From Symbiodinium natans (Eukaryota; Sar; Dinophyceae; Suessiales; Symbiodiniaceae): a stretch of DNA of 47,500 nt. Shown piece by piece: positions 20,440-30,670 of the stretch. Position numbers and translations under genes: made by a program. The first letter of the stretch is position 1. Each line of letters starts with the position of its first letter. The DNA is taken from assembly GCA_905221605.1 (NCBI GenBank), contig CAJNDS010002770.1, positions 172,501 to 220,000 of the forward strand, read 5' to 3'. Under the pieces are notes generated by a model. That model was not told where the DNA came from and ran no database searches. It saw only the letters and a program-made list of their open reading frames with translations.

Positions 20440-20513
20440 CCGCGACCCTCCCCACGCCCTGGATATGGCCTCGAGCTTGTGAAGACCTGGCGCCAGGAGA
20501 AGGGAGAATGCTT
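20440..20513 (+). CDS. Putative exon fragment
   Basis: The plus frame contains PGYGLELVKTWRQEKGECL up to a GTAGGT donor-like site at 20514. C-type variants lie before it and a G-type tract begins at about 20530. No clear acceptor. Family unknown. Confidence 0.35.
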
Positions 20514-21220
20514 GTAGGTTTTTATTTTTTTGGGTTTAGGGTTTAGGGTTTATTTAGGGTTTAGGGTTTAGGGTTTAGGGCCCGCCGACCCTGGCGGCGT
20601 GTTGGATGGTTTTTGGGGAGGGTAACCTTTCGTTTCAAGAGCTCATCGATTCACTTCTCTAGTTCTTGTCTCATTCCCCTCACGACTTCTTTGGGCTTTT
20701 GTGGGCTTATGAAGGCCTTATTTGGGCCTTCTGAAATTGCATCGCATTTCGTTTTTGAAAAACACTTCTGCAGAACCCTCCTTGAAACACTGAACATGAA
20801 TGAAAACGACCAGCAAGAATGAACAAACTAAAAAGCTGCTGCAACCATGGTCTAGGGTATGGGCTTAGCAATGCGCACGTCGACCGCCGAAAAAAACCTG
20901 CACCCTGAAAGGGTTTTCGGGATTCGGGCTTACAGTAGTGCTTAGGGTGTAGGGTTCAGCATCGAGGGTTGAGAGTTCAAGGTCCTAAACCCTACGCCCG
21001 CATACGCTCTAAACCCAACAAACCGGGCGCTGTCTTGGTAGCCCACAACCCCTGAACCTGCCACTTCCCTGAACCTGCCTTTAATTTAAGCCCTGGCACT
21101 TCCCTGAACCCCAAAACCCTTTGTGCAGGTGCAGAACCCCAAAACCTTAGTGCAGGGGCCACCTTCATGAGAAAGGGTATTTTTCGGCTTTGAGTGACTA
21201 CTCACTTCTCCCCTCCCTCC

Positions 21221-21333
21221 CACCCCCCCCCCCCCCCCCCCCCCACCCCCACCCCACCCCCCCCCCCCCACCCCCCCCCCCCCCACCCCCCCCCCCCCCC
21301 CCCCACCCCCACCCCCACCCCCCCCCCCACCCA

Positions 21334-21385
<52 letters not shown>

Positions 21386-21413
21386 ACCCACCACCACCCC
21401 CCCCCCCCCCCCC
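21221..21413. repeat. Poly-C / poly-G domain, about 190 bp
   Basis: Almost only C on the plus strand, with isolated A interruptions and one AAA. It gives Pro/His or Gly frames that are not genes. Exact length is uncertain, since homopolymers of this kind assemble poorly. Followed by an AG microsatellite at 21444-21468. Confidence 0.95.
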
Positions 21414-21627
21414 AAAGAAAACAAAAAAACAAAACACGGAGAAAAAGAGAGAGAGAGAGAGAGAGAGTAAACCCGAAGCCCTAAACCCTAAACCCTCATG
21501 AACCCTAAACCCTAAACCCTAAACCCAGACGGAAAGGACCAGGAGCCCCGACCTGCAGGCATCGAGCCAGCCTCCAGAGCTTCAGGTTTGAAGGGGCTGG
21601 AGGCGCGCAGGTCTTCGGGCAACTACT

Positions 21628-21685
21628 GAACCCTAAACCCTAAACCCTAAACCCTAAACCCTAAACCCTAAACCCTAAACCCTTT
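21628..21685. repeat. CCCTAAA array
   Basis: Eight perfect units, passing directly into a family B fragment. Confidence 0.92.
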
Positions 21686-21752
21686 AGGGACCTTCAGAAC
21701 CCTTTAAAGAAGGTAAGGGGCTCTTTTGAGGGACCATGTATCTACCCCCAGA
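21686..21752. mobile_element. Family B element, 3' fragment
   Basis: CCTTCAGAACCCTTTAAAGA, GGTAAGGGGCTC and GAGGGACCATGTATCTAC match the right half of the copies at 12791, 14406 and 42530. The left half has been replaced by a telomeric array, so the array has grown into, or been joined to, the element. Confidence 0.6.
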
Positions 21753-21900
21753 GCTGAGGTGCTTAGGGGCTGTTAAGCTCTGGACGGTTGTGAGATTCAG
21801 GTGTGCTCTTTTTGTAAATTCACTAAAGCCCTAAACTCTCTTCCCTAAAACGCAATATGGGTGTTCATGTACATGCAGAAACCTGATTAAAGGGGGGAGG

Positions 21901-22003
21901 TTGGGATGTTCCCTCTTATACTAATCAGTCCTTAATAGGGATTAGAATAATTAGGGGTACTACGATCAAGGACTGTTAGTAGTTATAAGGGTGAACATTC
22001 CAA
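21901..22003. mobile_element. Family A inverted-repeat element
   Basis: 103 bp. Starts TTGGGATGTTCCCTC and ends GGGTGAACATTCCAA. The inner TAATCAGTCCTTAATAGGGA and ATCAAGGACTGTTAGTAG are opposed. Flanks ggggagg and gagggagg are similar over about seven bases, consistent with an aged 8-bp duplication. Confidence 0.7.
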
Positions 22004-22264
22004 GAGGGAGGGCTCTTGGGGGTTTGGGGGCTTGGGGTTCCCCTTCGAGCCCGAGCAAAAATCAAGAGCTTCGACCCTTAAGCCGGAAAAGCAAAGCCCT
22101 AAACCCCAAACCCTAAACCCTAGACCCCTAAACCCCTAAACCCCAAACCCTAAACCCCTAACCCTTAAACCCTGAACCCTAAACCCTAAACCCAAAACCC
22201 AACAAAGAAGGGGCAGGCAGGGGTGCCCCCGAGGATTCCCCCAAGTGCGCAAATCTTGGCCCGC

Positions 22265-22376
22265 TCTGGGTTTGGAGTTTAGGGTTTAGGGTTTAGGGTT
22301 TGGAGTTTAGGGTTTAGGGTTTAGGGTTTGGAGTTTAGGGTTTAGGGTTTAGGGTTTAGGATTTAGGGTTTAGGGA
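22265..22376. repeat. TTTAGGG array with higher-order TTTGGAG variant
   Basis: The block TTTGGAG followed by three or four TTTAGGG units is repeated three times, so a 28-bp higher-order unit has been copied within the telomeric array. Confidence 0.85.
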
Positions 22377-22550
22377 GGCACGCATCGCCTACCATCCAAT
22401 TTAGGGTTCTTCGGAGAGGGTCGAAGGGTTTTCAAGTCACTCCCAAGAAACCCCTAAACCTTAACCCGAAACCCTCAACCGTAAGCCGATAACCCTGAAC
22501 CCGATGCCCTCCTTTCAAGTCTAAACCCTTGTCCCTAAACCTTAAACTCG

Positions 22551-22641
22551 GAGGCCTCAGTGCGTCCCCCTCCTCACTTCGAGTGGGAGCAGGGAGCGGC
22601 AGCGGAGTCGGGTCCTTGGGGCATTGTTTGCTTCTTCTCGG
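22551..22641 (+). CDS. Putative exon fragment
   Basis: The plus frame contains ASVRPPPHFEWEQGAAAESG followed by PWGIVCFFS and then TCTCGG before GTTTAGGG, which could act as the donor. C-type variants precede it and a G-type tract follows. The frame is plausible but an acceptor is not clear. Confidence 0.35.
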
Positions 22642-23222
22642 GTTTAGGGTTTAGGGTTTAGGTTTTAGGGTTTAGGGTTTAGGGTGTAGGGTTTAGGGTT
22701 TAGGGTTTGGGGTTTGGGAACCTGGTGTTGGAACGGTTTGGGGTTTAGGGTTCAGAGTCGGGTACTGATCACGTGGAGATGTCTCACTTGAGCCTTGTTC
22801 TGGAACCTGAAGCCTTATAATCCGACAAGCCCTATAAAGCTTCTACAAGTCCCAAACTGCTTTCGTGGACATGGGGTCTCTTCGGGTGCTTCTCACCTGT
22901 TGAGCGGAAGGGTGTGGGCTGCGGGCTGCTGGGCTCTTAGGGCGTTGAGGGCGTTCAGGGTGTTTAGGGCGCTTAGGGCGTTTAGGGCTTCAGGTTTACC
23001 GTGTGGATCTCAGTGAGACGGGGCAGGAGCGGCAAGCTTTACTTTGCGGGCCCCAGACCTCAAACTCTGCGTGGAGCCAACCCTAGACCCTCAACCCTCA
23101 ACTCAAAACCCAGAAAACCTAACCTCAAGCTGGGGATGTTCCCCCGTATACTAACAGCCCCTTTGTAGGGATCATACTAGGGTACAGTGATTCCTGTTAA
23201 GGAGTGCTAGTACAGCGGGAGT

Positions 23223-23840
23223 ATCGCTTAAGAATTCCTTGCTTAAGAATTTGAGGGGCTGAAATTTCTTATGCATTGGGTTTTTTCCGCCCCTTACTGG
23301 GTGCCTTTGACTTAAGAATTTGAGCCCCCCCTGAAATCTGAGGGCACATTCTTAATCCAGTTGTGTTTTTGCTTCTCATTGGGACTTTCCACTCACGACA
23401 ACTCGAAAATCTTAGGTTGTAAAGCTTTTAAACACAAGGAAGTAAGAAAAAACTCAAGGCATTGAGTTCAAACCTCAGAAACCTCCAGAGTAAGAATCTG
23501 AGGGGCTCAGATTCTTAGCTCGCTATATAAGAATCTCAGCCCCTCAGATTCTTAGCTCGCTAAGAATCTGAGCCCCTCAGATTCTTAGCTTGCGAAAGCT
23601 GTGCGCAACCCCACAGCAGAGTTATGTGCGAAAGAATGCTTTGGGCTAGTGGCTACAGCGTCTTCCTTAAGACGTAAGGATGCTGGCTCGAGTCCCACTT
23701 AAGAATGTGCCAAGAATCTGAGCCCCCCCTGAAGCCGGAAGAACATCAAAATGCACACTGAACAAGTCGTTCACTAGTTAAGAATCAGAGCCCCCCTTGA
23801 CCTGACCCTCGCACATTCTTAACCAACGCTCGCACTGTAT
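23223..23840. mobile_element. Composite element built from AAGAATCTGAGCCCC palindromes
   Basis: The motif TTAAGAATNTGAGCCCCCC or its inverse occurs about nine times (23241, 23311, 23349-23360, 23492-23590 four times, 23698, 23712, 23779). At 23490-23594 three back-to-back palindromes of the form AAGAATCTGAGGGGCTCAGATTCTT follow each other. Both ends carry cttaagaat / attcttaa. No coding frame. The structure suggests a foldback-type element or nested copies of one. Confidence 0.6.
23635..23706 (+). other. tRNA-like segment with A-box and B-box (SINE-type head)
   Basis: TGGGCTAGTGG at 23642 matches the polymerase III A-box pattern and GGCTCGAGTCC at 23685 matches the B-box. They are 43 bases apart, as in a real tRNA. 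A stem CGTCTT/AAGACG sits where the anticodon arm would be, but its loop is short. The acceptor arms do not pair and the T-stem is poor, so this is not a working tRNA. It fits a tRNA-derived SINE head or tRNA pseudogene inside the composite element. Confidence 0.5.
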
Positions 23841-24266
23841 TAGGGGGAACATCCCAACCTCCTAATATAAAGCCCCTGAACCCTGAAGCTCGCAAACCCT
23901 CAACCCTAAACCCTACAAAGCCTAAAACCCCCTAAACGCCCACGAGCCCTAAGAGCCCGAAGGCCCCGAGCCCCAACGGCTCAAAAGCACTCCAGCCCCA
24001 AACGCCCTAAAGAAGCAAAAAGTCCCAGGGCGCCCATGAGTCCCAAAACGCTTCGAGCCCCAAAACAAGAAAAAAAACTGAAAACCCTCAAGCCCTCAAG
24101 CCTAGAACCCTGAACTTCAGAACCCTACCCTTAGCCCTAGAAACCCGAAACCCTAATCCCTAGAGGCCCACAAACCAAACCCTAGAAACCCTCAAATCCC
24201 TTAGCCCTAAATCCTAAACCCTGAAGCCCTCAGCCCGAAAAACCGCAGGATGAGCCCGAAGGACTG

Positions 24267-24338
24267 ACCCTAAACCCTAAACTCTAAACCCTAAACCCTA
24301 AACCCTAAACCCTAAACCCTAAACCCTAAACCCTAAAC
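24267..24338. repeat. CCCTAAA array
   Basis: Ten units, perfect after the first two. Directly adjoins the exon at 24339. Confidence 0.94.
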
Positions 24339-24416
24339 CCTGATGTCCTCCTCGGCCGGCGCCTTCTTGTTGAAGGCTTCGAAGTCGTATTCCGCCTCGA
24401 GCTCCTGGCTGGGGCT
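24339..24416 (-). CDS. Putative 78-nt symmetric exon
   Basis: One of the best exon models. The minus strand has acceptor gcagcttttagtcacttag, then exactly 26 codons containing QELEAEYDFEAFNKKAPAEE and ending DIR, then GTTTAGGGTTTAGGG. The exon is phase 0 at both ends and 24 of 26 codons end in G or C. The donor GT is the first GT of the telomeric array. The Glu/Lys-rich sequence looks like a solvent-exposed helix. No family assigned. C-type tract on the left, G-type tract on the right. Confidence 0.55.
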
Positions 24417-24931
24417 CTAAGTGACTAAAAGCTGCAAACTCTGAACCCTATAGACTGTAGGGTTTAGGGTTTAGGGTTTAGGGTTTTGGGTTTAGGGTTT
24501 TGGGGTTTTGGGGTTTGGGGTTTAAGGGTTTCGGGCCTGTTTAGAGGCTAAGTAGTGGAACAGGCTAGGACTAGGACAGCCCGCGCAGCCCTGAAGGCTG
24601 AATCCTGCCGAAACCTTTCAGCACCTTCGCTCAATAGCTCTCAGAAGTTTAAGGGTTTAGGGTTTAGGGTTCAGGGTTAGGGAAGGGGGATTGGGGGTCA
24701 GGGTTCGCTCAAAAGATCTCAAAAGTTTAGGGAGGGCTTGGGGGTGAGGGTTTAAGGGTGTCAAGCATTGGCGTTTAGGGTTTGCGTTCTGTGTGTGAAC
24801 ACCAAAACCAGCCCCGATTTCCTAGATAGAACAACACACCAGATCCTGGAGCGACCTTCGGCTAAACAGGCTACCACAGACTTGAAGAGAACCTACCGCA
24901 TTGGCCCGCTAATCCCCTCCACCATCACAAT

Positions 24932-25070
24932 CTCTCTCTCTGTCTCGCTCTCTCTGTCTCTCTCTCTTTCTCTCTCTCTCTCTCTTTCTTTCTCTCTCTG
25001 TCTCTCTCTCTCTCTCTCTGTCTGCTTCTCTCTCTGTCTGCCTCTCTCTCTCTCGCTCTCCCTCTCTCTC
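24932..25070. repeat. CT microsatellite
   Basis: Imperfect (CT)n with TCTG and TCTT interruptions, ending in CACACACA. Ser/Leu and Arg/Glu readings are artefacts. Confidence 0.96.
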
Positions 25071-25133
25071 ACACACAACCCCGCACGCCCTCACTTGCGC
25101 CAATGAAAGATCCTAAACACGAAACCCCAAGTC

Positions 25134-25192
25134 TCAAATCACATAGGCCGTGGCAACCGGCGGGATCTCCTGGCCATCATCCTGGGCCTCAA
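25134..25192 (-). CDS. Putative short last exon
   Basis: The minus strand after gaaaaccaatcaacag reads VEAQDDGQEIPPVATAYVI with the first codon split by the intron, then TGA at 25134. 18 codons plus stop. The codons are well biased and the acceptor has a T-rich lead. The plus strand also reads an open frame (RGNRRDLLAIILGLNC), so the strand is not certain. Confidence 0.4.
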
Positions 25193-25407
25193 CTGTTGAT
25201 TGGTTTTCTGAGAAACAACAAAATCTGTTTTGTCTAAACTCCTTTAAGCCCCTAACATGAAGCTATAACGGAACTCAGCCTCCGAGGTGTGTAAGGGGAA
25301 GTTTTTGGGGTGTATGCAACTTACCAAGTGTTGTCGCAAGACAAAACCCCAGGGGCCAAATGGAAGAATCTACCCGCTCCTGAGACTGTCCTAGAGAAAA
25401 GAAGCCC

Positions 25408-25500
25408 CCCTAAACCCTAAACCCTAAACCCTAAACCCTAAATAAACCCTAAACCCTAAACCCTAAACCCTAAACCCTAAACCCTAAACCCTAAACCCCC
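25408..25500. repeat. CCCTAAA array with one AATAAACCC break
   Basis: About 13 units. The break at 25440 duplicates AATAAACCCTAA. Confidence 0.93.
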
Positions 25501-26480
25501 TGACGCAACACATACCCGAAGCCCTCACACAAAAAAGAAAAAACAACGGGCCGAAGCCCATGAAGCCCCTCAAGCCCCGGAAGACCCTCTAACTGACTCT
25601 CAACTCAAAACTCCAAGTCCTAAATAAACCTAGGCCCTAAACCCCAAGCCCTGCCCTAAACCATGCAAGGAAGCTAAAGAGGTGCAGGCTTGCGGGTATA
25701 GTTGAGGTTGGTTGAGGGTTGCGGGTTGAGGGTTGAGGGTTGTCCATGTTCCTGAGAACTTTAAACCCCAAACTCTGGGAACCCTGAACCCTGAACACTG
25801 AACTCATAACAAGAAAGACGGCGCCTGGAGGGGGTAAGAAACCGTCTGCAAGGCTTGCTTATTTCAAGTTCCTTGATCTCTTAAACCCTCAACCCTGAGG
25901 TTTGGTTTAGGGTTTAGGGTTTAGGGTTTAGGGTTTAGGGTTTAGGGTTTAGGGTTTAGGGTTTAGGGTTTCGGGTTTAGGGTTTAGGGTTAGGACTGTC
26001 AGAGTTTAGGGTGCAGGGAAACAATGAACAGGATTTGTGACTGCGGCTCTGAGCACCCGGCTTCATCCCCAAGGGAGAAATGTTGGGTGCCTTCCGGCCT
26101 GGTGCTCAATTAGGGTTTTGGGTTTAGGGCTTAGGGTTCGGCGAGTTGGGAGGTTCAAGGATTAGGGATTCAGGCACCAGATGCCAGGTTGATGAGCCCA
26201 AACACGAATTCGAATAAGTTGGCACCACTGAGAAGCAAAGCAGAGCAAGAAGGCCAACTTGGGCAAGTTCTGTTTTTGGGAAATTGTTTAGGTGCATGAA
26301 CAGGTTCGGCTGATTTGTCTTGGTCCTAAACCCTAAACCCTAAACCACTCTATCAGAGGTAACATATAAGTCTTGTTGACTTTGCGGGCAAGGTCATAAA
26401 ACTTAGGCAGGTCAAACAATTAGCGGGCAAGGTCCCTAAACCCTAAACAGCCTAAACCCTAAACCCTAAACCCCAAACCC
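25500..26480. other. Non-coding stretch with a long TTTAGGG array
   Basis: No gene seen. Contains degenerate C-type pieces at 25620-25670, a G-type array at 25905-25993 (about 12 units) and a cluster of TTGAGGG variants near 25720. A phrase 'gcgggcaaggtc' recurs at 26383, 26423 and several times at 27000-27090. Confidence 0.5.
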
Positions 26481-26484
26481 TAAA

Positions 26485-26793
26485 TCAGTGGGCAAGGCCT
26501 GCTCGAGTCTGGCCAGTGCGAGGTACCGGCTCAGACACGGTGACTGGGCAATGACTGAGCCAGCGACCTCCCCACATGCCGCCCTCGTCGGAGGAAGCGT
26601 CACAAGTGAAGATGCTGCTCGTCAGATACGCAGCGCAAAGTCCAGCTGCCCCTCTTGCACCAGTTTGATTCAATTCGATCCCAGAGCACCGCCGGGAGAC
26701 CTCGGTGAAAAGCCATTGCCATATAGCCGCCAGATGGATGTACGCCACGGCCGTTTTTTTGTGCATCCGTGGCAACGCCCCCTCGTTTCTTGA
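26485..26793. CDS. G+C-rich island with overlapping frames, coding strand unclear
   Basis: About 300 bp without telomeric repeats between two C-type tracts. The plus frame has 101 codons (contains LVGGSVTSEDAARQIRSAKS) and a minus frame has 96 codons (contains HKKTAVAYIHLAAIWQWLFT). Neither has a decisive bias, and I cannot name a family for either. It may hold an exon. Confidence 0.25.
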
Positions 26794-26939
26794 TGGTCGT
26801 CGGGACGTGTCTCAGACAGAGCATGACTGGAAGCCCTAAACCCTAAACCCTAAACCCTAAACCCTAAACCCTAAACCCTAAACCCCCTGCCCCAAGACTT
26901 GGTTCATCGCCGCAAAAGGCCCTCGGCCGTCCGTGGGAA

Positions 26940-27090
26940 AGGTCGTAAAAAGCTTATAAACTCGCGGACAATTGTCATACATTTAGCGGGTAAACGGTCA
27001 TATAAAACTAGCGGGCAAGGGTATAAAATTCGCCGGCAAGGACAAACACTTAGCGGGCAAGGTCATCCATTTCGCGGGCAAGGTCACCCC
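26940..27090. repeat. Short dispersed repeat 'GCGGGCAAGGTC'
   Basis: Five or six near-copies of (t/a)tagcgggcaaggtcat with 20-35 bp spacing between 26985 and 27087, and single copies at 26383 and 26423. Purpose unknown. The plus-strand frame across it (GQGYKIRRQGQTLSGQGHPF) is repeat-encoded. Confidence 0.7.
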
Positions 27091-27099
27091 CCCCCCCCG

Positions 27100-27395
27100 C
27101 CCTGCCCCCCCAAAGCTTTCGGGCTTAGGCTTTAGGGCCCGAGGGTATGCAGCCTAGGGTGTATGAATTGAGTGAAGGTTGTGTTGTCTTAATGCTTTGG
27201 GATTCTTTGGGCGGGTGGTTTTTTCGTTCGATAATTGTTTCACTAGAAAGAGCTGGAACATGAGATGCTAGACCCTGAACCCTGAACCCTAAACCCTAAA
27301 ACCCCCCAAACCCCACTCGCCACCACCCCCCGCCCTCTCCCCTCCCCCCCTCCCTCCCTGGGCTGCCAACGCTGGGAGCGGCTCCTCCGCGCGCA
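27100..27395. other. Short unique stretch ending in an exon-like island
   Basis: The last 45 bases (27350-27395) read LGCQRWERLLRAHL on plus before TAG in the telomeric tract, or VRAEEPLPALAAQG on minus after ctacag. The call is too short to settle. The rest is unremarkable. Confidence 0.3.
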
Positions 27396-27399
27396 CCTG

Positions 27400-27515
27400 T
27401 AGGGTTTAGGGTTTAGGGTTTAGGGTTTAGTGTTTAGGGTTTAGGGTTTAGGGCTTAGGGCTTAGGGCTTAGGGTTCAAGATTTAGGGTTTAGGGTTTAG
27501 GGTTTGGGGTTGGGG
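27400..27515. repeat. TTTAGGG array with CTTAGGG variants
   Basis: Fifteen or so units; the middle shows three consecutive CTTAGGG. Confidence 0.9.
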
Positions 27516-28279
27516 TTCTTAGGCTCCGTGAAGACGATGCTAGGGTTTAGGGCTTGGGGTACTAGGGCTATGGCATAGGCTTTCTCAGGCTTTAGAAAGA
27601 CGATGCTACAAGCAGGGCTTCCTGTATTAGGGTATTATGCTATATGGCATAACCCCCCCCCCCTCCCTGCCACACGCTAACTTTCCCTAGGCCCAAAAAG
27701 AGTTCCGAACAAGGCTTGTTTGAAGGGATATGGGACCCCATTTATCCCATAAGTGGCGAACCACCAAGAGCTCTTCTTGCCCTAGGGCGTCTGATCATTA
27801 TACGTGTGCACGTCTACACTGCTTGTTGGATCTAAGCCATTAAGTCCAACGAGAATAACATTTGCAGAGGCTGCCGGAGGTGGGGTTAGGCCCTGCTTCT
27901 TGGGCCCCCTGAGGCAAACCGCACCCAAAAACCTGAAATAACAAAGTCAACACTCCAATCAAACCCCCTGGGCTCCTAGCACCAGGGTTTAGGGTTTAGG
28001 GTTTAGGGTTTAGGGTTTAGGGTTTAGGGTTTGGAAACAAAAGCCCTGACCTCTAAACCCGAAAACCTCCCCAACGCTCGAAGATTATCTGTCTTATGTC
28101 CTAAAGGTCCCAGAGTTACCCAGGGGTTTTCACTAAACCCTAAACCCTCAACCCTCAATCCTAAACCCCAAGCCCTAGACCCCAAACCTGTTTTTTTGTT
28201 TTTGCTTCATGGGGTTGCAAGGGAACCCAATACTCAGAGGGCACCCCTGTGTCGTCTGAGGCGTGGTAAGAATCCAATT

Positions 28280-28390
28280 GCAGTGGAATTAGGGTTGAGG
28301 GTTCCCTAAACCCTAAACCCTAAACCCTAAACCCTAAACCCTAAACCCTAAACCCTAAACCCTAAACCCTAAACCCTAAACCCGAAACCC
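28280..28390. repeat. Head-to-head G-type / C-type junction
   Basis: AATTAGGGTTGAGGGTT changes without a spacer into CCCTAAACCCTAAA (about 11 perfect units). This TTTAGGG-then-CCCTAAA order is what fusion of two chromosome ends or of two telomere-capped molecules would leave. Confidence 0.8.
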
Positions 28391-28631
28391 TTTTGGGCAC
28401 CCGATAACTCGGGAGTTCACTCAGGCAGCTAAGGGAGACTTGGGCCTCATCTTGGGAAGGGGCGAAGTTCCGGTGGGAGGTAGTCTATGCCCTAGAACCC
28501 CAAAATCTTCAGTCGGGTGTTGATCACCTGCCTCAGAAACCCCGAAGGCTCTTCTAAGCCCTAAACCCTAAACCCCAAACCCTAAACCCAAAAACTTAAA
28601 CCCTAAACCCTAAACCCTATAAACCCTCAAC

Positions 28632-28734
28632 TTGGGATGTTCCCCCTTAAACTAACAGTCCTGAATAGGGATTACATAGCACCCCCGATTCTAATCGCTA
28701 TGAAGGACACTGAGTATGAGGGGGAACATCCCAA
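28632..28734. mobile_element. Family A inverted-repeat element with near-perfect 8-bp duplication
   Basis: 103 bp, starting TTGGGATGTTCCCCCTTAAA and ending GAGGGGGAACATCCCAA. Flanked by CCCTCAAC on the left and CCCTCAAT on the right (7 of 8 identical). The target was a telomeric variant, so the duplication could partly reflect the repeat. Confidence 0.75.
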
Positions 28735-28769
28735 CCCTCAATCCTGAACCCTAATACTAAACCCGAAAA

Positions 28770-28862
28770 AAGCCCTAAACCCTAAACCCTAAACCCTAAA
28801 CCCTAAACCCTAAGCCCTAAACCCTAAACCCTAAACCCTAAACTCTAAACCCTGAACCCGAA
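28770..28862. repeat. CCCTAAA array
   Basis: About 12 units with one AAGCCC and one AACTCT variant. Confidence 0.9.
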
Positions 28863-29086
28863 TAAACCCTCAACCTTGTTCCCGGAATTTCCGCTGCTGG
28901 GGCCTCCTCACCCGAAATGCTGCGAAGAAGCCACATGGCCATCTATGCTGACGATGTGCCACAAGATCCAAACACCCTAAACCCTAAACCCTATAAAGAA
29001 ACCCTAAAACTCACCCTCCTCAGATTTGTGTCTCAAGTGGAGTGGAATTTGTGTCTCGGGGTTCATAACGGTTAGAGGTTCACATT

Positions 29087-29340
29087 TTGAGTGTCGAGTA
29101 TTTGCAGGATTGGTACAGGAGCTGCAAGAACGCCCCTCAAGGACTAGACGGATTGGGACAATTGGCCGGGGTTACCGCTTCCTCTCACAGGTTTAAACTT
29201 TTCAGCGCTCTGAACTTGCCAAATCGCAATCGTTCAGAATGTAGTAGTAGCAGCGCTGCAGAAACCACTCAGGCTAAAGCGCCAGGGGTAGCATCTCAGG
29301 GCTGTTGGCCAGCGCGGCGGCGCGCAGCAGCGCAGGTTTG
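29087..29340 (+). CDS. Tentative coding frame, unknown
   Basis: The open plus frame contains SVEYLQDWYRSCKNAPQGLD followed by a Gly/Leu stretch and a Ser-rich part. The first 30 codons look natural. The later Arg/Gly-rich end runs into a poly-G block at 29357 and is probably not coding. Possible acceptors: tatttgcag at 29107 and ggtacag at 29117. No ATG opens it. Confidence 0.3.
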
Positions 29341-30427
29341 CAGTGGCAAGAGCCATGGGGGGGGGGGGAGGGGGTTCAGGGATCCGAGGGATGCAGGTGG
29401 AGGGTTTAGGGTTTAGGGTTTAGGATTTAGGGGTTTAGGGTTGGGGGTGCACCCCCTACAAACTTAAGCCAGAAAAGCCCCCCCCACACTTGAAGCGCGA
29501 AGCTCTCTGTCGAGAGCCAGACCGCCAAAACCCTAAACCGGATTCGCCATTCTGCGCCACAGTCCCAAACCACACCCGGCTTGTTCCTTCACGACAACTT
29601 GGCTGACTTCTGAACCCCTCCTAGAAGTTTAGCTTTTAGGCTCCTTATTGTAGTTTCTACAAAACCCAAAAGGTTTCAAGTCCTAAGAGCCAGCCAGAAG
29701 AAAGCCAAGAAAAACGACCTCCGCCAAAACGGGGTCAGGAGAATTGATGTCTAATTCTTGGAAGAAGCCGGGCGGAGGAAGGGTGCTTGAACCCCAGCCA
29801 CGCCCCGATGAAAGTAGTATAGAGGCCTTAATAATTAGAATAGGATTTGGGGGGGGGGGGGGTTACGATAGTATAGTTTCAAAGGGACCCAAAGGGAATA
29901 CTATTGGTAAGAGTTCCGACCCAAATTAGACCCTAACTCCAGCAACCCTCATCCCTCGAGGGGAAGTTTTGGGGGCACCGATTATAGTATGGAATCTAAA
30001 CCCTAAACCCTAAACCCTAAATCCTAAACCCTAAACCCTACACCCTAAACCCTAAACCCGCCATGACTCCGTTCTTTTTTGGGGGCGTCTAGGCTTCAGG
30101 AAGGTTTCGAGCTTCAAGTCCGACACGCACAAAGCCGGAACCACTTCCCACAGGTTCATTAGGGTTTAGGGTTTAGGGTTTAGGGTCTCAAGAAATAACG
30201 TGACGGACACTTTCAAAACAACTGGGACTCGCCTGCAACTCACGCTGAATGCATGCACGATGCTTTCCTTTTGCGTGCGCACGACCCAAACAACCCCTGA
30301 AGGCAAGCAAAGCAGCAATGGCAATGGCATAAAGTTCCATGACGGTTCCAACCAACGAGCAGAAGCCATCCTCCCCAACAGGATACCGGAGTTGAGGGTA
30401 TGCTGTTTTGGGTTTAGGGGTGGGCGG

Positions 30428-30529
30428 TTGGGATGCTCCCCATTATACTAACAGCCCTTCATAGGGATCATCATAGTGGGTGCTATAATCCCTATTAAGA
30501 CCTGTTAGTATAAGGGGGGAACATCCCAA
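30428..30529. mobile_element. Family A inverted-repeat element
   Basis: 102 bp, starts TTGGGATGCTCCCCATTATA and ends GGGGGGAACATCCCAA. Inner TAACAGCCCTTCATAGGGAT faces ATCCCTATTAAGACCTGTTA. Flanks are G-rich and not clearly duplicated. Confidence 0.72.
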
Positions 30530-30576
30530 GTGGTGGCTTAGACACTTAGGCTTCTGGCATCTTTGGGGCTTTGTAC

Positions 30577-30649
30577 TTTCCAGAGCAACTGAGAAGCCCC
30601 TGCCTCGTCGTCCTCCTCGTCCGGCAATGCGAAGATGGACCGCACTGGG
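30577..30649 (-). CDS. Putative exon, acidic protein fragment
   Basis: The minus strand after gggctaagtcccatcag opens a frame with VRSIFALPDEEDDEAGASQL, then LLWK and a GTACAA donor-like site at 30576. The Asp/Glu cluster suggests an acidic surface loop. The frame stays open to TAA at 30536 if not spliced. Sits 48 bp from a family A element. Family not recognised. Confidence 0.5.
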
Positions 30650-30670
30650 CTGATGGGACTTAGCCCTAGG

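Larger units (their letters stand above)
23131..23857. mobile_element. Family A element split by a 0.6 kb nested insertion
   Basis: The left part (TGGGGATGTTCCCCCGTATACTAAC... to CTAGTACAGCGGGAG at about 23222) is a nearly full family A element lacking only its last bases. The matching right end TAGGGGGAACATCCCAA is found 620 bp later at 23841-23857. The sequence between belongs to another repeat (see 23223-23840). Both ends begin and stop as expected for one element interrupted near its 3' end. Confidence 0.6.

Noticed and set aside
21086-21501. Gly-rich and Pro-rich frames
   Set aside because: Produced by the poly-C/poly-G domain.
23635-23706. Functional tRNA gene
   Set aside because: A- and B-box-like words are present, but acceptor and T stems do not pair and the anticodon loop is too short.
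28915-28960. IYADD motif as a reverse transcriptase relic
   Set aside because: Only five residues match, the surrounding frame shows no other polymerase motif, and telomeric sequence follows at once.
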